From NCBI GenBank assembly GCA_963830455.1, contig CAWHMT010000007.1, positions 239,692 through 303,691 on the forward strand: 64,000 nt of DNA. The letters are read 5' to 3'. The DNA comes from 20CM-2-65-7 sp963830455. GTDB taxonomy: Bacteria; Gemmatimonadota; Gemmatimonadetes; Gemmatimonadales; GWC2-71-9. This document shows positions 19,198 to 28,002 of this stretch, piece by piece. Numbering within the stretch: the first letter of the stretch is position 1; each line of letters begins with the position of its first letter. Below the pieces are notes generated by a model. It had not been told where the DNA came from. It searched no databases and saw only the letters and a program-made list of their open reading frames with translations. A program made the translations under genes and the position numbers.

Positions 19198-20135
19198 GCG
19201 ATCGTCCAGCGTCGGAGCAGCAGCGCAAACACCGGAACGCCGATCAGCGCGGTCACGACGCCCACCGGGAGCTCGCGCGGCGCGACGACCATCCGCGCCA
19301 GCGTATCAGCGATCGCGAGCAGGGCTCCGCCACCCAGGAACGCGGCCGGCAGGAGCGCGCGATGGCGATGGCCCCACGAGAGCCGCGCGATGTGTGGCAC
19401 GACCAGGCCGACAAACCCGATCACGCCCGAGACCGCGACGGCGGCGGCCGTCAGCAGCGAGGCGGCGAGGTACACGCGCCGCTTCACCCGCTCCACGTCC
19501 GCGCCCAGGTAGCGGGCCGGTTCCTCGCCAAGGGCAAGCAAGTCGAGCGAACGCGCGGCGCCCAGCAGGACGATCAGCGGTATAGGTGTATATACACCTA
19601 TCAACAGCACGGCATCCCAGGAGGCTGACGACAGTCCGCCCCACAGCCAGAGAAAAGCGTTCCGGAGTTCAGCGGCATCTGCCAGGGAGACGATTGCGGT
19701 GGTGATCGCGGCCGCGAACGCGCCCACGGCGACGCCGCCCAGCAGCAGGATCCGCGGATCCAGTGCGCCTCCGCCGATCATTCCCATCCGGTAGACCAAC
19801 GCCAGCGCGCCCACAGCACCGATGAATGCGGCGATCGGCAGTGCCCAAGGCCCCGGCAGGTGCAGCGCGATCGCGAGCACGGCGCCGAGCCCTGCCCCGC
19901 CCGAGAGGCCAAGCAGGAACGGATCGGCGAGCGGATTGCGCACCAGCGCCTGGAGCGAAGCGCCCGCTGCCCCGAGGGAACCGCCCACCAGGAACGCGAG
20001 CAGCGCGCGCGGCGCGCGCAGGCTCCAGACGATATCCGAACGGAACAGGTCGCCGAGCGGCACGGCTGCCGGGCCCAGCATCACGCTCGCGGCGAGCGCG
20101 GCGATCACCACCATAACGAGCAAGAGCCACTTCAT
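19194..20135 (-). CDS. btuC: Cobalamin ABC transporter permease
   Basis: 313-residue FecCD/BtuC-family inner-membrane permease with about ten hydrophobic segments. Family marks are LRAPRALLAFLVGGSLGAAG, ALVRNPLADPFLLGLSGGAG, SGVIGFVGLVVPHIARL and the C-terminal ADTLARMVVAPRELPVGVVT. It starts at MKWLLLVMVV, with its ATG overlapping the btuF stop. Oddity: a perfect 20-bp AT-rich palindrome sits in the codons for the VYTPI stretch between two membrane segments, in an otherwise GC-rich gene. Confidence 0.92.
   Translation of the reverse strand: MKWLLLVMVVIAALAASVMLGPAAVPLGDLFRSDIVWSLRAPRALLAFLVGGSLGAAGASLQALVRNPLADPFLLGLSGGAGLGAVLAIALHLPGPWALPIAAFIGAVGALALVYRMGMIGGGALDPRILLLGGVAVGAFAAAITTAIVSLADAAELRNAFLWLWGGLSSASWDAVLLIGVYTPIPLIVLLGAARSLDLLALGEEPARYLGADVERVKRRVYLAASLLTAAAVAVSGVIGFVGLVVPHIARLSWGHRHRALLPAAFLGGGALLAIADTLARMVVAPRELPVGVVTALIGVPVFALLLRRWTIA
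19582..19601. repeat. Perfect 20-bp AT-rich palindrome inside btuC
   Basis: The arm is ATAGGTGTAT, meeting its complement with no loop. It is strikingly AT-rich for this sequence. It lies within btuC coding sequence and leaves the frame open. It could be an inserted small repeat or a protein-binding site; the sequence alone does not decide. Confidence 0.85.
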
Positions 20136-20950
20136 CGGGCGAGCAGCGCTTGCAACTGGCGAACTGCCGTGGCCGAGCGCGGCCCCGGCCGCCCGAACAG
20201 CGAGCCTCGCAACAGCAGGAACCGGCCGTCGCGCACGGCAGGCACCGCGCGCCATTCCCGCCGCCTGGCGAAGGCCGGCGGCGTGCCGGAATCCGACAGG
20301 ACCGCGATCCACTGCGGGTTGCGCGCGGCGATCGTCTCGAGCGACACCTGCGCCGACGGCGCCGTAACGTCGTCAAACACGTTGCGCGCCCCCGCCAGCG
20401 TCGCGAGCTGATCGAGATAGCTGCCGCGACCGATGATGATTGGCGGATTATCCCAGACCACGAACGCCACAGAGGCGGTCGAGGGCGGGCGCGGGCGGGC
20501 GAGGAGACTGTCCATCGCGGTGGCGAGTGACTCGGCGCGCTGTTCGAGGCCGGTGAGCTGGCCCAACTTGCGCGTTGCGGGCCCGAGATCCTCTAACCGG
20601 TTGAGATCGAGCAGCACCGACTTGATCCCAATCCGCTCCAGCTGCTGCGCGGCCGTGACGTTTGGACCGGAGTTGTAGAGCACGACGAGATCCGGCTTGC
20701 GGGCGGCGACCGCTTCGACGTTGGGCGGCAGGCCGTCGCCAACGCTCGGAATCGCGAGCACCGCGGGCGGATAGTCGCACCACGTGGTCCGGCCGACGAC
20801 GCGATCGCCCGCACCGATGGCAAAGAGGATTTCGGTGAACGACGGGAGCAGCGAAACGATCCGATGGGCCGCGCGGCCGTCAGGCCGTCGGGCCGTCGAG
20901 TGACAGCCGAGCAAAACGAGCAGAACTACAAAGAGTCTTCGCAGCACCAT
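20132..20950 (-). CDS. btuF: Periplasmic cobalamin-binding lipoprotein (BtuF-like)
   Basis: About 272 residues. It has a lipoprotein signal (LFVVLLVLLGC, lipobox Cys), then the BtuF/FhuD fold: RIVSLLPSFTEILFAIGAGDRVVGRTTWCDYPP, KPDLVVLYNSGPNVTAAQQLE, and a C-terminal lobe ending VRQLQALLAR. It captures cobalamin and hands it to BtuCD. The ATG giving MVLRRLF is used; GGGAGGG lies directly before it, which is a close spacing, so a GTG three bases further (GTGCTGCG) is also possible. It is the first gene after the cobalamin riboswitch. Confidence 0.9.
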   Translation of the reverse strand: MVLRRLFVVLLVLLGCHSTARRPDGRAAHRIVSLLPSFTEILFAIGAGDRVVGRTTWCDYPPAVLAIPSVGDGLPPNVEAVAARKPDLVVLYNSGPNVTAAQQLERIGIKSVLLDLNRLEDLGPATRKLGQLTGLEQRAESLATAMDSLLARPRPPSTASVAFVVWDNPPIIIGRGSYLDQLATLAGARNVFDDVTAPSAQVSLETIAARNPQWIAVLSDSGTPPAFARRREWRAVPAVRDGRFLLLRGSLFGRPGPRSATAVRQLQALLAR

Positions 20951-20984
20951 CCCTCCCGCGAGGGAATTCACTGGTGGCGCGAAC

Positions 20985-21131
20985 GAAGACGTCTCCTGGC
21001 TCCGGGCGAAAACCGGCTCGCCTTCCCGGGATCACTCCCAGTGGCATTGAGCCGTTGCAACTGCCCGTTACAGTGGCGGGGCCGCGCCGGACTTGCACCG
21101 GCTTCCGTAATCCCCGTTCGCGTGAACGAAC
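20985..21131 (-). promoter_or_regulatory. Cobalamin (B12) riboswitch
   Basis: On the minus strand, in order: GGAAGCCGGTGCAAGTCC, then CCCCGCCACTGTAACGG, then TGCCACTGGGA, then GGGAAGGCGAGCC, and finally GCCAGGAGAC. These are the conserved core and B12-box elements of the AdoCbl riboswitch, in the right order and spacing. It ends about 35 bp before the btuF start, where the run CTCGCGGGAGGGATG could be the Shine-Dalgarno region controlled by the switch. It should shut down btuFCDB, and by coupling perhaps recO-selB, when B12 is abundant. Confidence 0.95.
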
Positions 21132-21136
21132 CTAGT

Positions 21137-22045
21137 CTAGGCGGGCGTCGGTCTCTTTCGCAAGGCCCACACGAGTGCGACGACCATGCCCGCGGCGAGC
21201 ACCGCGATCACGTACGGCAGCAGCGTCCCCGCTCGAAAACCCGTCGACGGCAGGTCAATCTCGACACGATCTCCCGCGGCCAGCGGCCCGGCGCGATACG
21301 CCGCGAACCGCCGCGACTCGATCTCCTCGACGCCGAGCTTTTCGAGCTGCGGCGCGCGCACTGCCGCGGCCGTGTCTTCGACCAGCAGATTCACCTCCGT
21401 CGTCGCTTGATCGATCGGAATCGTGAGCGTGCGCGTGCCGGCGGGCAGCGCGTAGCCGTAGCTGAGCTGCTTCACGGGACCCGGCGGAATCGGGCCCAGG
21501 ACGTGGACGCTGTCGTTCCGGAACACCATCGCTTCGGGCGAGATGTCGCCCTGTCCGCCGCGGAACTGGCCCGCGCCCCGGGGCACGCGTCCTGCCCAGG
21601 TCGGCGTGAGCGTGTCTTTGGCTATGCGCGTCGTCACGCCGGGGTTCTCGATCTCGAGGATTTCCAGGACTTCCCGCGTGCCGTCCTCGCGTGCGTGCGC
21701 GACGGTGGCGAGCCGCCGAGCGAGCCGGAGCGGCGGACCACTCACCGACGTGGCAAACGTCATGATGTCCTCGACATGGACGGCAGCGCGCCCGAGCACG
21801 AGTGGGAGCGAGAAGTAGGCGAGGCTGTCATACCAGGCGCTGATGACGTACACGCTCGCGCTGTCCGGTCGCCGGAGCAGAATCCGGTAGCGGCCGCGCG
21901 CGTCGCTGCGCGCCGAATCGATGGGCTGACCGCTCTCGCGCGTGACCTTGTGCAGGACCACCCAGGCGTTGGCGAGCGGAACCGTGTCCCCGCCGCCACG
22001 CAGGACGCGCCCACTGACGCTCACACCCTGCGAGGCGAGCGCCAC
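21137..22045 (-). CDS. Exported carboxypeptidase-regulatory-like protein with C-terminal membrane anchor
   Basis: 302 residues as started at GTG. It opens with SVSGRVLRGGGDTVPLANAWV and DARGRYRILL, the pattern of a carboxypeptidase regulatory-like (CarboxypepD_reg) beta-sandwich. A beta-rich middle follows, then one C-terminal membrane segment (YVIAVLAAGMVVALVWAL) with a basic tail. In frame upstream of the GTG is a hydrophobic stretch LSLLLLIGC, like a signal peptide, but with no ATG/GTG/TTG before it; the real start may be a rare codon near 22095 inside the previous gene. Function unknown. It lies between the nuclease gene and the riboswitch. Confidence 0.7.
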   Translation of the reverse strand: MALASQGVSVSGRVLRGGGDTVPLANAWVVLHKVTRESGQPIDSARSDARGRYRILLRRPDSASVYVISAWYDSLAYFSLPLVLGRAAVHVEDIMTFATSVSGPPLRLARRLATVAHAREDGTREVLEILEIENPGVTTRIAKDTLTPTWAGRVPRGAGQFRGGQGDISPEAMVFRNDSVHVLGPIPPGPVKQLSYGYALPAGTRTLTIPIDQATTEVNLLVEDTAAAVRAPQLEKLGVEEIESRRFAAYRAGPLAAGDRVEIDLPSTGFRAGTLLPYVIAVLAAGMVVALVWALRKRPTPA

Positions 22046-22070
22046 GGGACAGCCGATCAGGAGCAGAAGA

Positions 22071-22613
22071 CTAAGGCGTGAACTTCCCGAAATCTTCAGG
22101 ATCGAGATTCTGGAGGTAGGACTTGAGGGTGTCCGCGTCGAGGGCCCCGCCCCCCCCCGCCGTGCCGCCGCTCTCCGACTGAATGCCGCCCTCGCCCGTG
22201 TCCACCGAGGTCAGCGTGAGCAGCGTATCACTCGTCAGGATCGGCGCCTTGAGCCGCAGCGCCAGCGCGATCGAATCGGAGGGGCGCGCGTCGATCTGGA
22301 TGACGGTGTCGCCACGATAGATGTGCAGCTCGGCGAAGTACGTGTTGTCCTTCACCTGCGTGATGATCACCTTCCGCAGCTCCGCGCCGAGACCGACGAT
22401 CACCTGCTTGAGCAGATCGTGCGTGAGCGGCCGCGAGAATTTCACGCCGGCCAGCTCCATCGCAATGGCGCTCGCCTCCGCGGGACCGATCCAGATCGGC
22501 AGCACCCGCTGGCCTTCGTTTTCCTGCAGAATCACGACCGGCGTGTTGCTCGTGCGATCCAGCCCGAGGTGAGCTACTCGAACCTGCAGCATCGCCCCCC
22601 CGGGAACCGGCAT
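22071..22613 (-). CDS. Bifunctional nuclease (BFN/DUF151) family protein
   Basis: 180 residues. The BFN domain is clear: VVILQENEGQRVLPIWIGPAEA, AIAMELAGVKFSRPLTHDLL, then FAELHIYRGDTVIQIDARPSDSIALALRLKAPI. Plant members show RNase/DNase activity; the bacterial role is unsettled. A Gly/Ser-rich acidic tail follows. The ATG overlaps the ahcY stop (ATGA); a second ATG seven codons on (MLQVRV) is also plausible. Confidence 0.88.
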   Translation of the reverse strand: MPVPGGAMLQVRVAHLGLDRTSNTPVVILQENEGQRVLPIWIGPAEASAIAMELAGVKFSRPLTHDLLKQVIVGLGAELRKVIITQVKDNTYFAELHIYRGDTVIQIDARPSDSIALALRLKAPILTSDTLLTLTSVDTGEGGIQSESGGTAGGGGALDADTLKSYLQNLDPEDFGKFTP

Positions 22614-23962
22614 CAGGTCCCCATATCCCAGGACGCGAGATACTTGCGCTGTGCCGGCGTGAGGGTGTCGATCGCGACGCCCATCGCTTGCAGCTTGAGC
22701 CGCGCGATTTCTTGGTCGAGCTCGACCGGAATGCGGTGCACGTCTTTGCTGAGCTTCTTGGCGTTGTTCACCACGAACTCGGCCGCGAGGGCCTGATTGG
22801 CGAACGACATATCCATGACGCTCGCGGGATGGCCTTCCGCGGCGGCGAGATTGATCAAGCGGCCGTCGGCGAGCACGAACAGCTTCTTGCCGCCGAGCTG
22901 GAATTCGTCGACGAATTCGCGCACGCGCGTGGGGCCTTGCGCCGCCTGTTTCAGGCCGTCCAGGTCGATTTCCACGTTGAAGTGTCCCGAGTTCGCCACC
23001 ACCGCGCCGTCCTTCATCGCGCGCATGTGCTCGACCCGGATGACCTCCACGTTGCCCGTGAGTGTGACAAACAGATCGCCCACCTTCGCGGCCTCTTCCA
23101 TCGTCACGACCCGATACCCGTCCATCTGGGCTTCCAACGCCTTCATGGGGTCGATCTCGGTGACGAGGACGATCGCCCCCGCACCGCGCGCCCGCATGGC
23201 GAATCCGCGACCGCACCAGCCATACCCCGCCACGACGACCGTGCTCCCCGCGATGAGCAGGTTCGTCGCACGGATGATGCCATCCAGCGTGGACTGTCCT
23301 GTGCCGTACCGGTTGTCGAACAAGTGCTTCGTCTGGGAATCGTTCACCGCGATCACGGGGAACTGTAGCACGCCGTCCTTCGCCATGGCCTTGAGCCGGA
23401 TCACACCCGTCGTGGTCTCTTCCGTCGATCCGATCACGCCGGCCACGAGCGCCTTGCGCTCGGCGACCGACAACGTCTCGATCCATTTGCGCACGGGTGG
23501 TGCCAGATCGTCCAGGCGATTGAGCGCGATCATGTGCAACGCGCCCACCAGGTCCGCCCCGTCGTCCATCGTGATGTCGGCGCGATGCGCGAGGGCGGCA
23601 CGGATGTGCTCGTAATAGGTCGCGTGGTCCTCACCCTTGATCGCAAACACCTTGATGCCGTGGTCGCGCACGAGGTGCGCCGCGACATCGTCCTGTGTGG
23701 AGAGCGGGTTCGAGGCGCACAGGGCCACGTCGGCCCCGCCGGCCTGCAACGTCACCGCGAGATTCGCGGTCTCCGTCGTGACATGTAGACAGGCGGCCAG
23801 CCGCTTGCCCGCAAGCGGCCGCTCGCGCGTGAACCGCTCGCGCAGCTGCCGCAGCACCGGCATCGAGCGCTCGGCCCATTCGGTCCGCCGCCGCCCTTCA
23901 TCGGCGAGACGGATCTCTTTGATGTCGTTCGTGGCTTTGCGCGACGTGGCAGTCTCAGACAT
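22613..23962 (-). CDS. ahcY: Adenosylhomocysteinase
   Basis: 449 residues. It splits S-adenosylhomocysteine to adenosine and homocysteine with tightly bound NAD. Key parts are HVTTETANLAVTLQAGGADV, CASNPLSTQDDVAA, VNDSQTKHLFDNRYGTGQS, the NAD loop VVAGYGWCGRGFAMRARG, NSGHFNVEIDLDGL, and the C-terminal LDQEIARLKLQAMGV. The start MSETATS is set by GGAAGG four bases upstream; it overlaps the metK end by eight bases. With metK it makes the SAM cycle. Confidence 0.95.
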   Translation of the reverse strand: MSETATSRKATNDIKEIRLADEGRRRTEWAERSMPVLRQLRERFTRERPLAGKRLAACLHVTTETANLAVTLQAGGADVALCASNPLSTQDDVAAHLVRDHGIKVFAIKGEDHATYYEHIRAALAHRADITMDDGADLVGALHMIALNRLDDLAPPVRKWIETLSVAERKALVAGVIGSTEETTTGVIRLKAMAKDGVLQFPVIAVNDSQTKHLFDNRYGTGQSTLDGIIRATNLLIAGSTVVVAGYGWCGRGFAMRARGAGAIVLVTEIDPMKALEAQMDGYRVVTMEEAAKVGDLFVTLTGNVEVIRVEHMRAMKDGAVVANSGHFNVEIDLDGLKQAAQGPTRVREFVDEFQLGGKKLFVLADGRLINLAAAEGHPASVMDMSFANQALAAEFVVNNAKKLSKDVHRIPVELDQEIARLKLQAMGVAIDTLTPAQRKYLASWDMGT

Positions 23963-25166
23963 TGGCCTTCCGGGAAGAACGGGACGCACGCTCGGCCGCG
24001 ACCTTTAACTCCTCGACGCGGTCGACGTGCTCCCAGGTGAACAGCTCCACGTCGCGCTCGCCGACGCGGCGCGTCTCCGGCGCGCGGCCAAAGTGGCCAT
24101 ACGCCGCCGTGGGACGGTAGATGGGATTGCGAAGATTCAGTGCCTGAATGATGCCGCCTGGCGTCAGGTCGAAGACCTCACGCACCGACGCCTCGAGCGC
24201 TTCCTGCGGCACGGTGCTGGTGCCGAACGTGTCGACCATGACCGAGACGGGCTCGGCCACGCCGATCGCGTAGGCGACCTGCACCTCGCAGCGCTTGGCG
24301 AGCCCCGCGGCGACGATGTTTTTGGCGACCCAGCGCATCGCGTACGTGGCCGAACGGTCGACTTTGGACGGATCCTTGCCGCTGAACGCGCCGCCGCCGT
24401 GGCGCGCCATGCCGCCGTAGCTGTCGACGATGATCTTCCGGCCCGTGAGGCCGGCATCGCCCTGTGGCCCCCCGACGACGAAACGCCCCGTGGGGTTCAC
24501 CAGCACGTCCTTGTCCTTCACGTCGAACCCGGCCTCGTGCACGACCGGCCGGACGACGTACGCCAGAATGCCGGCGCGCAGCTCGTCGTTGGCGATCATG
24601 TCGGAGTGCTGCGCCGACACGACGATCTTGTCGATGCCGACCGGCTTCGAGCCTTCGTACAGCACGCTGACCTGGGTCTTGCCGTCGGGGCGCAGCCACG
24701 GGAGCGCGCCGCTTTTGCGGACCGCCGCCAGCCGCTCGGCGAGCCGGTGCGCGAGCACGATCGGCAGCGGCATCAGCGACGGCGTCTCGTCGCTCGCGTA
24801 GCCGAACATCATGCCCTGATCGCCCGCCCCGCCCGTGTCCACGCCCATGGCGATATCGGTCGACTGGCGGTCGATCGTCGTCAGGATGGCGCAGGTCTGC
24901 GCGTCGAACCCGAAGTTCGCGTCGGTGTAGCCGATCGACGTGATGGTGCCGCGCACGATGTCGGGGATGTGCACGTACGTCGAGGTGGTGATTTCGCCCG
25001 CGATGACGGCCACGCCGGTGGTAACCAGCGTTTCGCAGGCGACGCGGGCTTTCGGATCGTTCGCCAGGATCGCGTCGAGTACCGCGTCCGAGATCTGATC
25101 GGCGATTTTGTCCGGGTGCCCTTCCGTGACCGACTCGGAAGTGAAGACGTGACGATGAGTTGGCAT
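23955..25166 (-). CDS. metK: S-adenosylmethionine synthetase
   Basis: 403 residues, full length. It makes SAM from methionine and ATP. It begins with HVFTSESVTEGHPDKIADQI and has GAGDQGMMFGYA, the second ATP-site segment VVGGPQGDAGLTGRKIIVD and GGGAFSGKDPSKVDRS. It is 12 bp downstream of ptsI, and no SAM riboswitch is visible in that short gap. It is coupled to ahcY. Confidence 0.97.
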   Translation of the reverse strand: MPTHRHVFTSESVTEGHPDKIADQISDAVLDAILANDPKARVACETLVTTGVAVIAGEITTSTYVHIPDIVRGTITSIGYTDANFGFDAQTCAILTTIDRQSTDIAMGVDTGGAGDQGMMFGYASDETPSLMPLPIVLAHRLAERLAAVRKSGALPWLRPDGKTQVSVLYEGSKPVGIDKIVVSAQHSDMIANDELRAGILAYVVRPVVHEAGFDVKDKDVLVNPTGRFVVGGPQGDAGLTGRKIIVDSYGGMARHGGGAFSGKDPSKVDRSATYAMRWVAKNIVAAGLAKRCEVQVAYAIGVAEPVSVMVDTFGTSTVPQEALEASVREVFDLTPGGIIQALNLRNPIYRPTAAYGHFGRAPETRRVGERDVELFTWEHVDRVEELKVAAERASRSSRKANV

Positions 25167-25178
25167 GTTTTTGGTCCT

Positions 25179-26984
25179 CTAGAGTTTCAAACTACCCGAG
25201 CGCCGTCCGGCGGGCAACCGCGCGTCCGGATCGAGCAACGTCAAATCCACCGCTTCGGCCAGCGCGAAGCGCAAGATGTCGAGCGCGAGCTCTGCCGAGC
25301 GCGCGGCGAGCGCCGCGTCCGCGGCCGAGCGTGCCTGTGCCGTGGTCACCTGGCGGATGAGCCACTTGATCAACGGCAGCGCCGGCGGCGCGACCGAGAG
25401 CGTCTCGTATCCGAGGCCAAGCAGCAGGAATGCGGAGACCGGCTCCGAAGCCATTTCGCCGCACACGCTCGCCGGTTTCCCCGCCGCGCGCGCCGCTTCC
25501 GCCACGAGCTTGAGCAGCCGCAATACGCTCGGATCGTGCGGCGTGAATCGGTCCGCGAGCCGCGCGTTGCCGCGATCCACCACCAGCGTGTACTGCGTCA
25601 GATCGTTCGTCCCGACGCTGAGGAAATCGCTGATCTCGACGAACCGGTCCGCCAGCACCGCGGCGGCCGGCGTTTCGACCATGACGCCGAGCGGCACGGA
25701 CTTGGCAGCAGCGATGCCGCTCCGCTCGAGGCGCGCGGCCTCTTCGTGCATCAGCTCGCGCGTGCGCTCGACTTCGTCGAGCCGGGTGACGAGCGGAATC
25801 ATGAGCTGCAGATTCGCCGCCACCGCCGCGCGCAGCACGGCGCGGATCTGCGTTCGAAACATCTCCGGCTCGTCGAGGCACACCCGGATCGCGCGCCAGC
25901 CCAGGAAGGGGTTCGCTTCCGCCGGCGTCCGGAACGGCGCCGGGAATTTGTCGCCACCGAGATCATAGGTTCGAATGACGACCGGATGCCCCGAAAACGC
26001 CTCGCCCACGTGCCGGAAATACTTCGCCTGCTCGTCCTCGCTCGGCAACTCGCTGTGTCCGGTGATCAGGAACTCGGTCCGCAGCAGGCCGACCCCTTCG
26101 GCACCATGCACCACCGCGGCCGTAACCTCGTCCGGCAGGTCCACATTGCCGCGCAAGGCGACGTGCACGCCGTCGACCGTGACGGATGGCTGGCTGACCG
26201 CTTCCTCGAGCCGCGCGGTCAGCTCGCGCCGGCGCGTCTCGGTGCGCTCGGCTTCCTCGATCTCCGCTGGTGTGGGGTCGAGCAGGACGGTGCCGCGGGT
26301 GCCGTCGAGAATCGCCTTCGTGCCGTGCAAAATGCGCGCCACGGCGTCGCGCAGACCGAAGATCGCGGGAATCCCGAGCGAGTGCGCGAGAATCGCGGCG
26401 TGCGAGGTCCGGGTGCCCTCTTCGCTGATCAACCCCACGATCTGATGGCGGTCGAGCTGCACCGTCAGCCCGGGAGACAACTCCCGCGCGACGAGAATGG
26501 ACGGCTCGGCGAGGCTTTCCCACACGTCCGATGCGCCGCGCTTGTGCATCAAGTGCTGAATCACGCGGATCGCCACGCCCGTCAGATCCGCGAGCCGCTC
26601 CTTGAGCAGCGGATCGCCGGCGGCCGTCCAGAGATCGCGCACCTCGAGCGTCTTGAACTCGAACGCCTTTTCGGCGGTGAGGTGGTTCTCGCGGATCAGC
26701 TCCGCGACGCCGCCGATGAAGTCCTTGTCCTCCAGCATCAGCAGCTGCGCGTCGAAGATCCGCGCTTCATCGACCCCCGCGCGGTCTTCCGCCCGGGCCC
26801 GCAGCTCGTTGATCTGGTTGCGGACGTCCTTGAGCGCCGCCCGCAAGCGCCGCACCTCCTTCTCGACCTGGCTGCGCGAGACGACGCGGTGCGGCACCTC
26901 GGGGAGCGCCCAGCGCACCGTGACGGTCGGCCCGATCGCGATGCCGGGCGAGACGCCGATGCCCTTCAACACGCGGTCGCTCAT
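25179..26984 (-). CDS. ptsI: PTS enzyme I (phosphoenolpyruvate-protein phosphotransferase)
   Basis: 601 residues. It takes phosphate from PEP onto a His and passes it to HPr. The N-terminus is LKGIGVSPGIAIGP, the phospho-His loop EEGTRTSHAAILAHSLGIP, the PEP-binding barrel GVGLLRTEFL, ANPFLGWRAIRVCLDEP, SVGTNDLTQYTLVVDR and the catalytic-Cys segment KPASVCGEM. The C-terminus carries about 30 residues beyond the usual end. The start overlaps the HPr stop (ATGA). Confidence 0.96.
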   Translation of the reverse strand: MSDRVLKGIGVSPGIAIGPTVTVRWALPEVPHRVVSRSQVEKEVRRLRAALKDVRNQINELRARAEDRAGVDEARIFDAQLLMLEDKDFIGGVAELIRENHLTAEKAFEFKTLEVRDLWTAAGDPLLKERLADLTGVAIRVIQHLMHKRGASDVWESLAEPSILVARELSPGLTVQLDRHQIVGLISEEGTRTSHAAILAHSLGIPAIFGLRDAVARILHGTKAILDGTRGTVLLDPTPAEIEEAERTETRRRELTARLEEAVSQPSVTVDGVHVALRGNVDLPDEVTAAVVHGAEGVGLLRTEFLITGHSELPSEDEQAKYFRHVGEAFSGHPVVIRTYDLGGDKFPAPFRTPAEANPFLGWRAIRVCLDEPEMFRTQIRAVLRAAVAANLQLMIPLVTRLDEVERTRELMHEEAARLERSGIAAAKSVPLGVMVETPAAAVLADRFVEISDFLSVGTNDLTQYTLVVDRGNARLADRFTPHDPSVLRLLKLVAEAARAAGKPASVCGEMASEPVSAFLLLGLGYETLSVAPPALPLIKWLIRQVTTAQARSAADAALAARSAELALDILRFALAEAVDLTLLDPDARLPAGRRSGSLKL

Positions 26985-27274
26985 TCCTTGACCGGTTTCA
27001 AGTGCATCTCGTTGAAGCCGGCCGCAACCAAATCGAGCAACGCGGCCATCGCCTGCTCCGCATCCTCGCCGTCGGTCTTGATGCGAATCGTCGACCCGCA
27101 TTCGGCCGCCAGCGTCATCATGCCGAGAATGCTCTTGCCGTTGACAACCGCGCCGTCTTTGTGGATCTCGACGGACGATTTGAACTTGTTCGCCACTTTG
27201 ACGAACTCCGCTCCGGGCCGCACGTGCATGCCGAGCGGATTCACGATGCACGCGTCCCGTTCGACTACGGCCAT
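26981..27274 (-). CDS. ptsH: PTS phosphocarrier protein HPr
   Basis: 97 residues. The active His is in NPLGMHVRPGAEFVKVANKF and the regulatory Ser in NGKSILGMMTLAA, the site phosphorylated by HPr kinase, whose gene is nearby. Both phosphorylation sites are therefore present. The ATG of MAVVERD is used; another ATG six bases upstream (MDMAVV) inside the EIID 3' end is equally possible. It overlaps ptsI. Confidence 0.93.
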   Translation of the reverse strand: MAVVERDACIVNPLGMHVRPGAEFVKVANKFKSSVEIHKDGAVVNGKSILGMMTLAAECGSTIRIKTDGEDAEQAMAALLDLVAAGFNEMHLKPVKE

Positions 27275-28002
27275 ATCCATCCGACGACCAGGGCGAGCGC
27301 GGCCAGCCCGAGCGCGACCCGCAATCCGCTCAGGAGGTCGCCGCGCCAGCGCAGCAGGAGGAAGGCCACGCCCGCGGTCACGACCGCCGCCAGCTGGCCC
27401 CAGCGCGGGAACGGGGCGGCGAGCGAACGCGCGGCGAGCGGCAAAGCGACGCCCACGACGAACGCCATCGCCGGACCCAGCAGCGCCGTGGCCTTGTGGA
27501 GTACGGGATGGTGCAGCGCCGTACTGACGCGGGTCCCATGGGTCCACCCGGCATGCAATGCCCACCAGCGCAGGGTGACGTGACCGATGTTGTAGACGAT
27601 GAGGAATGCCGCGACGGCCCCCCACCCCGCCCCGAGTGCGACGGCGACGATGGTCGACCCCGACAGGAACGGCAGCCAGCCGGCCCACACGAGCCGGTCG
27701 CCGAGCGAGCCGAGCGGCCCGCACAGCGCCTCGCGCAGGCGCTCGATCTGCTCGGGCGGCGCGCCGTCGTGCTCCGCGCGCGCCGCGGCACCGACCGCCA
27801 GGCCGGTCAGGTAGGGATGCGCATTGAAGAAGTGCGCGCCGCGCGCTACCGCCGACCGGTATTTGCCGTCTGCGAGATCGCGCAGCAGCGGCTCTTCCGC
27901 CACGCCCATGCCCAGCCCGAGCATGCGCTCGTAGTTGTACGAGCCCTGAACAGCGAACAGGCGCAGCAACGCCCGGCCCAGCCCGCGTTTCAGCGCAGCC
28001 AT
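27265..28002 (-). CDS. PTS mannose-family enzyme IID
   Basis: 245 residues, membrane component of a mannose-class PTS. N-terminal RLFAVQGSYNYERMLGLGM and HFFNAHPYLTGLAVGAAAR, then LREALCGPLGSLGDRLVWAGWLPFLSG are family-like, followed by several hydrophobic segments. The sugar is unknown. It is slightly shorter than E. coli ManZ. It overlaps EIIC upstream and HPr downstream. Confidence 0.9.
   Translation of the reverse strand: MAALKRGLGRALLRLFAVQGSYNYERMLGLGMGVAEEPLLRDLADGKYRSAVARGAHFFNAHPYLTGLAVGAAARAEHDGAPPEQIERLREALCGPLGSLGDRLVWAGWLPFLSGSTIVAVALGAGWGAVAAFLIVYNIGHVTLRWWALHAGWTHGTRVSTALHHPVLHKATALLGPAMAFVVGVALPLAARSLAAPFPRWGQLAAVVTAGVAFLLLRWRGDLLSGLRVALGLAALALVVGWIWP

Noticed and set aside
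20877..20901. GCCGTCGGG-type short tandem repeat near the 5' end of btuF
   Set aside because: Only about three imperfect 9-bp units in a low-complexity part after the lipobox; no inverted partner, so not counted with the decamer loci.
22071..23486. A longer bifunctional-nuclease reading of about 471 codons
   Set aside because: The upstream part is an out-of-frame reading of ahcY; the ATG that overlaps the ahcY stop fits the family.
24027..27527. Very long open frame on the plus strand (about 1160 codons)
   Set aside because: It is antisense to metK and ptsI and is Arg/His/Asp-rich, as expected for a shadow of GC-rich genes; no domain is recognised.
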